This document shows positions 1 through 6,392 of a DNA stretch of 7,221 nt, in pieces. Where the stretch lies: contig JACQXT010000139.1 of NCBI GenBank assembly GCA_016208665.1, forward strand, positions 1 to 7,221, in the 5' to 3' direction. The first letter of the stretch is position 1. The number at the start of each line of letters is the position of its first letter. This stretch comes from Chitinivibrionia bacterium. Its GTDB lineage: Bacteria; Krumholzibacteriota; Krumholzibacteriia; WVZY01. A model generated the notes under the pieces. That model searched no databases, was not told the DNA's origin, and worked only from the letters and a program-made list of their open reading frames with translations. Both the position numbers and the translations under genes were made by a program.

Positions 1-531
1 CCCGACTTCGTTACCTGGTGGGCGGGGGCGCTGGGGACGCTCGTGCTCGTCATGATCACCTTCCTGATGCCGTACCGGCTCGTTCCGATCGTGTATCTGC
101 TTCGCATCGTTGCGTTTTTCCAGGCAACCGCGCAAATCTTCTTCGGATTCATCCCTCTCGAGTTTCCGTACGCGGCGAGCGGATACGTGCACGGAATGTT
201 CATCGGCTCGCTGGCGTTTCTCTCGCTCATGCCGTTCGTGCTGGCGTTCACGTTCTACATTCTCGACATCAGCCTGATCAAGAAGTTCGCCCTCACGCTG
301 CTCATCATGGTTCACATCTGCCTGCTCGTGCCGTTCCAGTACATGGCGCATGCCTACGTCCTGTACAACTACTCGCTGTTGTTTCTGCCGCTGCTCTTTT
401 TCATCTTCGGGCTGCCCTTGAACGTTCTGATATTCATCGCATTCTATTCATGGGGCGCGAGCTGGAAGAATCTGTATGACCGGAAGGCATACCACGCGGC
501 TCCGGACGTCCGCGCATCGGGAAAGGATTGA
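1..531 (+). CDS. Polytopic inner-membrane protein, C-terminal part (5' end outside window)
   Basis: The frame is open from the first base, so the start lies upstream and 176 C-terminal residues are visible. Nearly all of them are hydrophobic. I count five or six membrane segments, at visible residues of about 5-24, 27-50, 63-88, 95-118 and 122-152 (the last may be two). Short loops carry aromatic and charged residues, and a hydrophilic tail of about 20 residues ends the protein. No catalytic motif is seen in this part, and I do not recognise the family. The TGA stop is at 529-531 and the next gene starts at 533, so the two are probably co-translated. Because the neighbour is a predicted outer-membrane barrel, this could be the inner-membrane part of an envelope or glycan-export system, perhaps the membrane end of a larger enzyme. 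That role is inference only. The coding call itself is firm. Confidence 0.8.
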   Translation, partial: PDFVTWWAGALGTLVLVMITFLMPYRLVPIVYLLRIVAFFQATAQIFFGFIPLEFPYAASGYVHGMFIGSLAFLSLMPFVLAFTFYILDISLIKKFALTLLIMVHICLLVPFQYMAHAYVLYNYSLLFLPLLFFIFGLPLNVLIFIAFYSWGASWKNLYDRKAYHAAPDVRASGKD

Positions 532-532
532 C

Positions 533-1390
533 ATGATTCATGCGTGGTTGAAACGATCGACACTGTGGCAGGCGGCGGCGGACGCCGCGCTGCTTGCCCT
601 CTGTTGCCTGGCGCTCGTCCTCTCCGGAACGGCCTCCGCGCAGGAAGCTGAAGCGGAGGAAGAGGACGAAGGCCCGGCTCTGGAGCACGTGCTCGAATTC
701 GGAGCGAGCTATACTTGGCATAGCGCCGCCTTGGGAAGCGGCGATTACGAATTCGCGAGGTATACGCTGGAACGCGAGAACAGTTTCGTGTGGGAACTGG
801 AAACGGGCCATGCCGCGCGGTTCGATGACTCCGGATTCGGCTTCAGCACCTCGCTCTCGCGCTCCCTTGCCGCGGGATTCTACGCAATGGCCGGCTACGG
901 CACCGGGACCGGCGATTATGAGGTCTTTCCCGAATACCGGTGGGACGTCGGACTCGGCAGGGCGTTCCTGGGGGAAGATACGGTGCTGTTCGCGCTGGTA
1001 TACACGAGAGAGCAGAGCAAGATCGCAAACTACTACGACGGATTCGGCGCGGAACTCGAATACTACCGCGACGAACACTGGATCGCGGAAGGATTCGGAC
1101 GTTACGAAGTGGGGTATCCCGGCCGAACGACGTCTCTATCGGGCGGAGCGGGGCTCACGTACAGCGTTTGGAAGAAATGGGCGCTCGGCGGCGCCGTGGA
1201 ACTCGGCTCGGTAGCCTACGAGCTGTTCGATCCGGAAGAGCCCCTCGTGGATTACAACAGAGTCGCGTTCTCAGCGCACTACCAGCGCTACCTGAGATCC
1301 AACTTCGGATTCGGCACGCACCTGGAGTATGAGCACAACGACGAATACGATCTTTTCACGGCGGCGGCGAGCGTATTCAGGGAGTGGTAG
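533..1390 (+). CDS. Secreted beta-barrel-like outer-membrane protein, possibly YaiO-type
   Basis: This encodes 285 residues. The ATG at 533 is chosen because a GAAAGGA ribosome site lies just upstream, the start follows the previous stop (TGAcATG), and it places a signal peptide at the N terminus. That peptide has basic residues, a hydrophobic stretch at about 18-31, and a likely cleavage after Ala-Ser-Ala at 34-36. An acidic linker (residues 38-47, almost all Glu/Asp/Ala) follows. The rest alternates polar and hydrophobic/aromatic residues in short strands separated by Gly/Asp/Asn turns (for example GYGTGTGDYE and SGGAGLTYSVW), as in a barrel of roughly 10-12 strands. The chain ends in an aromatic residue (Trp285), as many barrel proteins do. 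The length and strand pattern resemble YaiO-domain outer-membrane proteins, whose function is largely unknown. Family assignment is moderate; secretion and barrel fold are better supported. A TAG stop ends it. Confidence 0.75.
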   Translation: MIHAWLKRSTLWQAAADAALLALCCLALVLSGTASAQEAEAEEEDEGPALEHVLEFGASYTWHSAALGSGDYEFARYTLERENSFVWELETGHAARFDDSGFGFSTSLSRSLAAGFYAMAGYGTGTGDYEVFPEYRWDVGLGRAFLGEDTVLFALVYTREQSKIANYYDGFGAELEYYRDEHWIAEGFGRYEVGYPGRTTSLSGGAGLTYSVWKKWALGGAVELGSVAYELFDPEEPLVDYNRVAFSAHYQRYLRSNFGFGTHLEYEHNDEYDLFTAAASVFREW

Positions 1391-1446
1391 CGCCGTCTCC
1401 GCGCCGCCGGAACGCATCCCCAAAAGACATCCCTCGAACCATATCT

Positions 1447-1471
1447 CGCCGAGGACATCGCTCCATCGGCG
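1447..1471 (+). other. Imperfect 9-bp hairpin in the gap before the peptidase gene
   Basis: CGCCGA at 1447-1452 pairs with TCGGCG at 1466-1471. Inside it GGA (1453-1455) pairs with TCC (1462-1464), leaving A1465 as a bulge and a 6-nt loop. No T-tract follows on either strand, so it is not a classical intrinsic terminator. It could be a weak terminator, an mRNA end-stabilising structure for the upstream pair, or part of a regulatory site. The rest of the 148 bp gap holds no convincing -35/-10 pair. Confidence 0.35.
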
Positions 1472-1538
1472 GAAAAGCATGGAATAAAGAGCAGGGCTGT
1501 GCGACAATACCGCATTACCCTGCAAGGAGGATACTGCA

Positions 1539-2318
1539 ATGAACGCACTGAAAACGGCGCTCTCCGCCGCTCTGGCAAGTATGGTGCTCGGAGGATCTCT
1601 CGCGCACCCCGTATCCGCCGGGACCGATATGCGGCCGCCGGTCGCCGCGGTTGTTCCTCACGTTCTCGAGAAGCACGGGCACGTGCGCATCGATAACTAC
1701 TTCTGGCTGAACCAGCGGGACAATCCGGAGGTCATCGCCTATCTCGAAGCCGAAAACGAGTACGCGGATTCCGTGACGTCTCACGCGAAGGAACTCCGGG
1801 AAACGCTGTTCAAGGAAATAACGGGCCGCATCAAGCAAACGGACATGTCGGTTCCGTACAAACTCGATGATTACTTCTACTATACGCGTTATGAAGAAGG
1901 GCAGGAGTATCCGATCCATTGCCGGAAGAAAGGCTCGCTCGACGGAGCGGAAGAGGTCATGCTGGACGTCAACACGTTGGCGAAAGGCTACGAATTCTTC
2001 AGCGTGAGGAACACCCAGGTCAGTTTCGACCAGAATATCCTGTCGTATGCCGTGGATACGGTAGGGAGAAGATTCTACTCGATCCATTTCAAAAACCTGG
2101 AGACGGGCGAGACGCTGACGGACAGGATACCCGACGTCACCGGCAATACCGCCTGGGCCAACGACAATAAGACCCTATTCTACAGCAAACAGGATCCTTC
2201 GACCCTTCGGTCGTTTCAGATATACCGGCACGCGCTGGGAAGCGATCCGGCGCAGGACGAACTCGTCTATGAGGAAACCGACGAGACGTTCGACGCGGCC
2301 GTCTTCAGGACAAAGTAG
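1539..2318 (+). CDS. N-terminal fragment of the split S9A oligopeptidase (signal peptide, linker, first propeller blades)
   Basis: This is the 259-residue product if translation stops at the TAG. The ATG at 1539 has a strong AAGGAGG site at 1524-1530 with 8 nt spacing. A signal peptide (Lys5, hydrophobic 7-19, probable cleavage after Val-Ser-Ala near 25-27) makes it periplasmic, unlike the cytoplasmic enterobacterial oligopeptidase B. Family N-terminal blocks are clear: DNYFWLNQRDNPEVIAYLEAE, ITGRIKQTDMSVPY, YFYYTRYEEGQEYPI and CRKKGSLDGAEEVMLDVN. These form the hydrolase-domain N-terminal arm and the start of the beta-propeller. The fragment has no triad residues and should be inactive alone. 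It ends in the middle of the propeller, not at a domain border, so it does not look like a naturally evolved separate gene. Confidence 0.6.
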   Translation: MNALKTALSAALASMVLGGSLAHPVSAGTDMRPPVAAVVPHVLEKHGHVRIDNYFWLNQRDNPEVIAYLEAENEYADSVTSHAKELRETLFKEITGRIKQTDMSVPYKLDDYFYYTRYEEGQEYPIHCRKKGSLDGAEEVMLDVNTLAKGYEFFSVRNTQVSFDQNILSYAVDTVGRRFYSIHFKNLETGETLTDRIPDVTGNTAWANDNKTLFYSKQDPSTLRSFQIYRHALGSDPAQDELVYEETDETFDAAVFRTK

Positions 2319-2330
2319 AAAAAGTACATC

Positions 2331-3671
2331 ATGATACTGTCGGACCAGACGTTGAGCAGCGAGTACCGGTTCCTGGACGCGAACGATCCGGAAGGCGCAT
2401 TCACCGTATTCCTGCCGCGAGAGCGGGATCACGAATACGGCGTCGATCACTTTCAGGATAGCTTCTACATCAGGACGAACAAGGGGGCGAAGAATTTCCG
2501 CCTGATGAAAACGCCGGTAACGGCGACCTCCATGGAACATTGGACGGAAGTCATACCCCACCGGACGGACGTGCTTCTCGAGGAGTTCGAGATTTTCAAG
2601 AATCATCTGGTGCTCTCGGAGCGCTCGAAAGGCCTCATCGGGCTGCGCATCATCCCCTGGGACGGCGGCGGCGAGCACTACATCGATTTCGGCGAGCCCG
2701 CGTACACGGCGTATATCAGCACGAATCCGGAATTCGACACGGCCGTGCTGCGGTTCGGGTACACATCGATGACGACGCCGAGCTCCATCTTCGATTACGA
2801 CATGGTCGCCCGGAAGAAGACGCTGCTCAAGCAGGAGGAAGTCCTCGGAGGGTTCGACGCCGGCGACTATCAAACCGAGCGGGTGTATGCCGCGGCTTCC
2901 GACGGCGCAGTGGTTCCGATCTCCATGGTGTACCGGAAGGGAATGAAGAAGGACGGCGCGAATCCCCTCGTGCTCCAGGGGTACGGCTCCTACGGATACA
3001 GCACGGAAGCGACCTTTAACTCATCGCGGCTGAGCCTGCTCGACCGCGGATTCATCTATGCGCTCGCGCACGTCCGCGGCGGCGAGGAATACGGGCGGCA
3101 GTGGTATGAGGACGGAAAACTCCTGAAGAAGAAGAACACGTTCACCGATTTTATCGCATGCGCGGAGTATCTGGCCGCCGAACGGTACACGAACGCGGAC
3201 AGACTCTTCGCCGTCGGGGGAAGCGCGGGAGGTCTTCTGATGGGCGCCGTCGCGAACATGCGGCCCGATCTCTTCAAGGGCATTATCGCGCAGGTGCCCT
3301 TTGTCGATGTGGTGACGACCATGCTCGACGAGAGCATCCCGCTCACGACAAGCGAGTACGATGAGTGGGGGAATCCGAACGACAAGCAATACTACGACTA
3401 CATGCTTTCGTATTCTCCGTACGACAATGTGGAGCCGAAAGCGTACCCGAACATGCTGGTGACGACGGGCCTGCACGATTCGCAGGTTCAGTACTGGGAA
3501 CCGGCCAAGTGGGTCGCGAAGCTTCGGGCGCTCAAGACGAACGACACCCTGCTGCTTCTGAAAACGAACATGGAGGCGGGGCACAGCGGCAGGACGGGCC
3601 GCTTCAAACGCTTCCAGGAAACGGCATTCGAGTACTCGTTCATGCTCGATCTCGTCGGGATAGGCCGGTAA
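2331..3671 (+). CDS. C-terminal fragment of the split S9A oligopeptidase (rest of propeller plus catalytic domain)
   Basis: This 446-residue frame is in phase with the upstream fragment and begins 12 nt after its TAG. Its first ATG (2331) has only the purine-rich AGAAAAAG stretch upstream, so independent initiation is doubtful, although reinitiation after the TAG is possible. It contains the remaining propeller blades (to about residue 178) and the whole C-terminal alpha/beta-hydrolase core. The nucleophile Ser298 is encoded at 3222-3224, Asp383 at 3477-3479 and His418 at 3582-3584. It lacks a signal peptide, so if made alone it would stay in the cytoplasm with half a propeller. It ends in TAA, 4 bp before the stop of the convergent small membrane protein gene. 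Confidence 0.55.
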   Translation: MILSDQTLSSEYRFLDANDPEGAFTVFLPRERDHEYGVDHFQDSFYIRTNKGAKNFRLMKTPVTATSMEHWTEVIPHRTDVLLEEFEIFKNHLVLSERSKGLIGLRIIPWDGGGEHYIDFGEPAYTAYISTNPEFDTAVLRFGYTSMTTPSSIFDYDMVARKKTLLKQEEVLGGFDAGDYQTERVYAAASDGAVVPISMVYRKGMKKDGANPLVLQGYGSYGYSTEATFNSSRLSLLDRGFIYALAHVRGGEEYGRQWYEDGKLLKKKNTFTDFIACAEYLAAERYTNADRLFAVGGSAGGLLMGAVANMRPDLFKGIIAQVPFVDVVTTMLDESIPLTTSEYDEWGNPNDKQYYDYMLSYSPYDNVEPKAYPNMLVTTGLHDSQVQYWEPAKWVAKLRALKTNDTLLLLKTNMEAGHSGRTGRFKRFQETAFEYSFMLDLVGIGR

Positions 3672-3675
3672 CGCA

Positions 3676-4035
3676 CTACTCCGCGCCCGGCGGCGGCGAG
3701 CGGCGGCGAAGGCGGCTGAAAATGAAGAGCGCCGCGGTCGCCGCCCAGAAGGGAAGCGCCAGCGAAGCCACCGAGAGGGCATGTTTGTCGAGGGCTCCTT
3801 GGGGAGTTGGGAGCAGCCCGAACCGGAACGCCGGGCGTACGATGGTCTGCGTTTGTGTCGCATCGTCGTAGAAGCCGGTGCCGGCCAGCGGGTCGTCCTG
3901 TTTCACTGCGGCATCGACCTGTTCGACGACTTCGAACTTGGTGTAATAATCTCCTCCGGTCGCCCGCCAGGCGACCAGTGCGGCCGCGGTCACTGCGAGC
4001 GACACGGCGATCAGTATCTTGAGAGCCCTGCCCAT
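3676..4035 (-). CDS. Small two-TM membrane protein, unknown function, downstream of the YceI-family gene
   Basis: This encodes 119 residues with a TAG stop. One membrane helix lies at about residues 5-24, another at about 86-107, followed by an Arg-rich end (SRLRRR) and a Pro/Gly tail. The loop between them (about 25-84) is polar and likely periplasmic. It carries the distinctive stretches GGDYYTKFEVVEQVD, DDPLAGTGFYDD and RPAFRFGLLPTPQG. I know no named family for it. The start ATG (4035) has a purine-rich GAGGGGG/AGGA site upstream, and the gene lies 39 bp after the YceI-family gene on the same strand, so the two are probably one operon. The CGGCGG-rich 3' end (about 3685-3718) encodes the Arg/Pro tail. 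The coding call is supported by the two well-formed helices, the Arg-rich cytoplasmic end and the operon position; function is open. Confidence 0.7.
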   Translation of the reverse strand: MGRALKILIAVSLAVTAAALVAWRATGGDYYTKFEVVEQVDAAVKQDDPLAGTGFYDDATQTQTIVRPAFRFGLLPTPQGALDKHALSVASLALPFWAATAALFIFSRLRRRSPPPGAE

Positions 4036-4074
4036 GATCCTGGCCCCCTCGCAACTCGCCGGGGTGATTTCCGG

Positions 4075-4764
4075 CTACTTGGCGTCCGGCGCAGCCGTGT
4101 TCCCCATAATGCTCACGCCGACGGCTATCGTTTCTCCGACCTTCGAACCGATGATACCCATCCCTTTCGGTCCCGTGATGCCGAAGTCGCTCAGCGTAAG
4201 CTCCAACTCCGCGCGGATCGCGAGCAGATCGCCGGGCAGCCTCTTCTGCGTCGCTTCGGTCTCTCTTAAATAGGTGACGCGAGCCTTGAATTCCACCGGC
4301 GCCTTCTTGCCGCGTATGGTGAACTCACCCGAAACGATTGCGTCGAAGGTAATGGAAGCGTCCGTTGCTTTCACGGTGTCCAATTTCTTTATGGTATCGA
4401 CGACGAGTTCGATTGTAGGGTGCTGCGCCGCGTCGAACCAGTCGACTCCGCGTAAATGCTCGTCCCGAAGAGGAATTCCGGTTTTCAGGCTTGCGACCGG
4501 AACTGCGAATTGTGCGTGAATGCCCTTGTTCGGATGCTGCGGATCGAACATGATGTGGCCCGTGATTTCGCTGGTGGTCCCTATGATATCCTCCAGGGGC
4601 GCCTGGCTCTTGAAGGTCACCGCGTTGCGGCCCACGGGATCGCTAACATAAAATACCGGCTTCACCGCGCCGGCGCCGGCTTCGTGCCCGCTCTGCGCCC
4701 ATATCATCGAGCTCGCCAGCAAGAACGTGAAAGCGGCCATAACGGCAATTCGGTTTTTTATCAT
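4075..4764 (-). CDS. YceI-family periplasmic protein (lipocalin-like polyisoprenoid-binding fold)
   Basis: This encodes 229 residues with a signal peptide (MIKNR, hydrophobic 7-20, likely cleavage near Ala23). YceI proteins form an extended lipocalin-like barrel binding long isoprenoid or other amphipathic lipids. They are also linked to periplasmic isoprenoid quinones, acid stress and electron transfer. Family marks are visible: the TSEITGHIMFDPQHP strand pair (about 64-78), the central block LRDEHLRGVDWFDAAQHPTIEL (99-120), GEFTIRGKKAPVEF (146-159) and the C-terminal LSDFGI (191-196). Length is somewhat above the usual 170-190 because of the signal peptide and an Ala/Gly-rich spacer. The ATG at 4764 has an AGGAG site about 8 nt upstream. 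It is the first gene of a probable two-gene unit with the small two-TM protein. The bound ligand cannot be told from sequence. Confidence 0.9.
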   Translation of the reverse strand: MIKNRIAVMAAFTFLLASSMIWAQSGHEAGAGAVKPVFYVSDPVGRNAVTFKSQAPLEDIIGTTSEITGHIMFDPQHPNKGIHAQFAVPVASLKTGIPLRDEHLRGVDWFDAAQHPTIELVVDTIKKLDTVKATDASITFDAIVSGEFTIRGKKAPVEFKARVTYLRETEATQKRLPGDLLAIRAELELTLSDFGITGPKGMGIIGSKVGETIAVGVSIMGNTAAPDAK

Positions 4765-4838
4765 GGCTTAAACTCCTTTTCTCCCTCCTCCACGGGGGGC
4801 GTCGGCCCAAGAAAAACAGCTATGATTCTTTTCAGATA

Positions 4839-4867
4839 AATATGGGTTGGTTTGGTTGATTTAGCAA
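4839..4867 (-). promoter_or_regulatory. Possible sigma70-like promoter for the YceI-family operon
   Basis: Read on the minus strand, TTGCTA (4867-4862) is followed after 17 nt by CATATT (4844-4839). Each hexamer matches its consensus at 4 of 6 positions. A start near 4832 would give a leader of about 67 nt before the ATG at 4764. It lies in the AT-rich divergent gap, but the match is modest. Confidence 0.25.
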
Positions 4868-4894
4868 GGGATTCGTGAGGCGTCTCGAAACATA

Positions 4895-4923
4895 TTGACT
4901 TTTTTACCTGCCCGGTGTACAAA
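4895..4923 (+). promoter_or_regulatory. Sigma70-like promoter for the citrate synthase gene
   Basis: TTGACT (4895-4900, 5 of 6 to consensus) and TACAAA (4918-4923, 4 of 6) are separated by exactly 17 bp, in the AT-rich divergent region. A start near 4930 is predicted. This is the best -35/-10 pair I found in the 297 bp gap, and it points towards the citrate synthase gene. Confidence 0.5.
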
Positions 4924-4929
4924 TAATTC

Positions 4930-5061
4930 GCGGTTTGTTCAGCCAACCAGGATTGCCGGTAAGCTACAATTCCGTCAAGGCACATCAGCGAGTTTCGAAT
5001 AGATGGAAGGCGGGGTACTTCCGTTCTTATCTCATTATCTCCAGACAAAGGAGGAGTGGCA
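4930..5061 (+). other. Predicted 5' leader of the citrate synthase mRNA, about 130 nt
   Basis: This stretch separates the predicted start point from the citrate synthase ATG. It holds a small hairpin, GGAAG (5005-5009) with CTTCC (5018-5022) and an 8-nt loop, then an unstructured AT-rich run and the ribosome site. I recognise no riboswitch, leader peptide or terminator-antiterminator pair. The full gap between the divergent genes (4765-5061) holds only this leader and the two candidate promoters. Confidence 0.3.
5047..5054 (+). promoter_or_regulatory. Strong Shine-Dalgarno site fixing the citrate synthase start
   Basis: AAAGGAGG matches the 16S 3' end at eight positions. It leaves 7 nt to the ATG at 5062 but only 1 nt to the in-frame GTG at 5056, so the ATG is the start. 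A second in-frame ATG at 5068 is 13 nt away and less likely. Confidence 0.8.
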
Positions 5062-6330
5062 ATGGGTATGTTGCAGGATAAATTCGCAGCGAAACTTCCT
5101 CAGTGGCGCGAAGAGAAGGCGACGGTCCTCAAGGGGCTTGGCGAACAGAAAATCTCTGAAGTCACTGTTGCTCAAGCATTTGGTGGCATGCGCGGCGTGA
5201 AGGGGATGATCTGTGATACGTCACTGGTCGAGCCGGATACGGGGCTGATCATTCGCGGGTATCCGATTCTCGATTTGACCGACAAGATTCCAGAGGAGAT
5301 CTTCTTCCTGCTGCTCACCGGAGAGCTGCCGACGAAGGAAGAACTCAAGGACCTCCAGAGTGAGTATGGCAAGCGTGCCAAGACGCCCGATTACGTGTGG
5401 AAAGTGCTCGAAGCGATGCCGAAGGACTCCCATCCCATGGCAATGCTCAACACTGCCATCCTCGTCATGGAGAGAGAGTCGCAGTTCAGAAAACGGTATG
5501 ACGAAGGAATGACCAAAGAGGAATATTGGAAGCCGGTTCTCGAAGATTCTCTCACTCTTCTCGCCGTTCTCCCCGAAGTTGCCGCAGGCGTATACCGTTT
5601 GAGATACGACAAGGGCAAGCGGATTCCCTATGATCCCAAACTGGATTGGGGAGCGAACTACGCGCACATGCTCGGCAGCGACGACGAGAATTTCTACAAG
5701 GCGATGCGCCTCTACTTGACACTCCACTGCGATCACGAAGGCGGCAACGTCTCGGCGTTCTCATGCCATACGGTCGGCTCGGCTCTTTCGGATGCATACT
5801 ATTCCGTGTCCGCGGGATTGAACGGACTGGCAGGTCCTCTCCACGGTCTCGCAAACCAGGAATGCCTCGGATGGGTCCTCGAAGTCATCGAGAAGTTCAA
5901 GGGCGTTCCCAGCGAGAAGCAGCTCGAAGATTTCGCTTGGGAGACTCTGAACGGCGGCAAGGTGATTCCCGGGTACGGGCATGCGGTTCTGCGTTGTCCC
6001 GATCCGAGATTCGTCGCATTCATCAAGTTCGGCCAGCAGTATTGCATGAACGACGATGTGTTCAAGGTGGTCGACAGGGTATACAAAGTAGTCCCCGAAG
6101 TGCTCAAGAAGCACGGCAAGGCGAAAAATCCTTGGCCGAACGTCGACGCCGGCTCCGGCTCGATTCTCTACCATTTCGGCTTGAAGGAGTTCCCGTACTA
6201 TACGGTGCTCTTCTCTCTTTCACGTACGATGGGGCTTTGTTCCCAGTTGATCATCAACAGAGCGCTGGGCACTCCCATCACTCGTCCGAAATCGGTCAGC
6301 ACGCAATGGGTCAAGGAAAATATCAAGTAG
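5062..6330 (+). CDS. gltA: Citrate synthase, type I mitochondrial-like
   Basis: This encodes 422 residues. It condenses oxaloacetate with acetyl-CoA to citrate plus CoA, the entry step of the TCA cycle, in the cytoplasm. Three catalytic residues are visible: His261 in GPLHGLANQE, His307 in PGYGHAVLR and Asp362 in NVDAGSGS. Their spacing (46 and 55) equals that of His274, His320 and Asp375 in pig heart citrate synthase. That, with the blocks GMICDTSLVEPDTGLIIRGY and SLSRTMGLCSQLI, places it with the eukaryote-like citrate synthases also known from Geobacteraceae, rather than with the NADH-inhibited hexameric E. coli type. The N terminus has no presequence, and the length is close to that of mature mitochondrial enzymes. 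It stands alone with its own promoter and terminator and no other TCA gene beside it. Base composition looks a little lower in G+C than the genes to the left. It ends in TAG. Confidence 0.96.
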   Translation: MGMLQDKFAAKLPQWREEKATVLKGLGEQKISEVTVAQAFGGMRGVKGMICDTSLVEPDTGLIIRGYPILDLTDKIPEEIFFLLLTGELPTKEELKDLQSEYGKRAKTPDYVWKVLEAMPKDSHPMAMLNTAILVMERESQFRKRYDEGMTKEEYWKPVLEDSLTLLAVLPEVAAGVYRLRYDKGKRIPYDPKLDWGANYAHMLGSDDENFYKAMRLYLTLHCDHEGGNVSAFSCHTVGSALSDAYYSVSAGLNGLAGPLHGLANQECLGWVLEVIEKFKGVPSEKQLEDFAWETLNGGKVIPGYGHAVLRCPDPRFVAFIKFGQQYCMNDDVFKVVDRVYKVVPEVLKKHGKAKNPWPNVDAGSGSILYHFGLKEFPYYTVLFSLSRTMGLCSQLIINRALGTPITRPKSVSTQWVKENIK

Positions 6331-6349
6331 AAAAACTATTATGATACAG

Positions 6350-6382
6350 AAAAACGGCGGTTTAAAATCGCCGTTTTTTTTT
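6350..6382 (+). terminator. Intrinsic terminator after the citrate synthase gene
   Basis: CGGCG (6355-6359) pairs with CGCCG (6369-6373). The stem extends inward through a G-T and two T-A pairs to a 3-nt loop, and outward through the A-run 6350-6354 with T-residues. Nine T residues (6374-6382) follow. It lies 19 bp after the TAG stop, a textbook position and shape. Confidence 0.92.
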
Positions 6383-6392
6383 GCGCAAATTA

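Larger units (their letters stand above)
1539..3671 (+). pseudogene. ptrB: Secreted S9A prolyl oligopeptidase (oligopeptidase B-like) interrupted by one in-frame TAG
   Basis: Read through a single TAG at 2316-2318, this is one continuous 710-codon frame, the usual length of an S9A oligopeptidase B with a signal peptide. These serine peptidases cleave short peptides, classically after Lys/Arg, and have a beta-propeller that gates an alpha/beta-hydrolase site. In full-length numbering the triad is present: Ser562 in GGSAGG, Asp647 in GLHDSQVQYWEP and His682 in EAGHSGRTGRF. Family blocks HVRGGEEYGRQWYEDGK, NTFTDF and TMLDESIPLTTSEYDEWGNP are intact. Glu606 and Asp608 fall where oligopeptidase B enzymes have two Glu residues that bind the basic P1 side chain. 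The TAG replaces residue 260, in a lysine-rich stretch before KKYI where relatives, as I recall them, have Ser or Lys; TCG or AAG to TAG is one base change. No other lesion is seen, so this is a very recent nonsense mutation, an assembly error, or readthrough. Confidence 0.8.

Noticed and set aside
2316..2318. Pyrrolysine or a global amber-to-sense code
   Set aside because: TAG closes four other genes in the window, one of them just before a strong terminator, and oligopeptidase B is not a known pyrrolysine protein. Kept only as something to exclude.
2175..2873. Long open frame of 232 codons on the minus strand inside the peptidase gene
   Set aside because: It lies opposite conserved peptidase sequence, is rich in Arg/Val/Asp as expected of an antisense shadow in G+C-rich DNA, and has no family motif.
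3685..3718. CGGCGG-rich repeat tract
   Set aside because: It is explained by Arg and Pro codons at the C-terminal end of the small membrane protein gene.
3021..3863. Open frame of 280 codons on the minus strand across the peptidase 3' end and the small membrane gene
   Set aside because: It overlaps the catalytic domain coding region and the two-TM gene in another frame. Its composition (Arg, Val, His rich) is typical of shadow frames.
4845..4948. GGTTGG (4845-4850) complementary to CCAACC (4943-4948) across the citrate synthase promoter
   Set aside because: A 6-bp match at about 100 bp distance is easily chance, and the two copies would not be in the same transcript from the predicted start.
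4761..5048. 95-codon minus-strand frame in the divergent intergenic region
   Set aside because: It has no ribosome site or recognisable motif, overlaps the best promoter, and its end overlaps the YceI start. It is better explained as noncoding.
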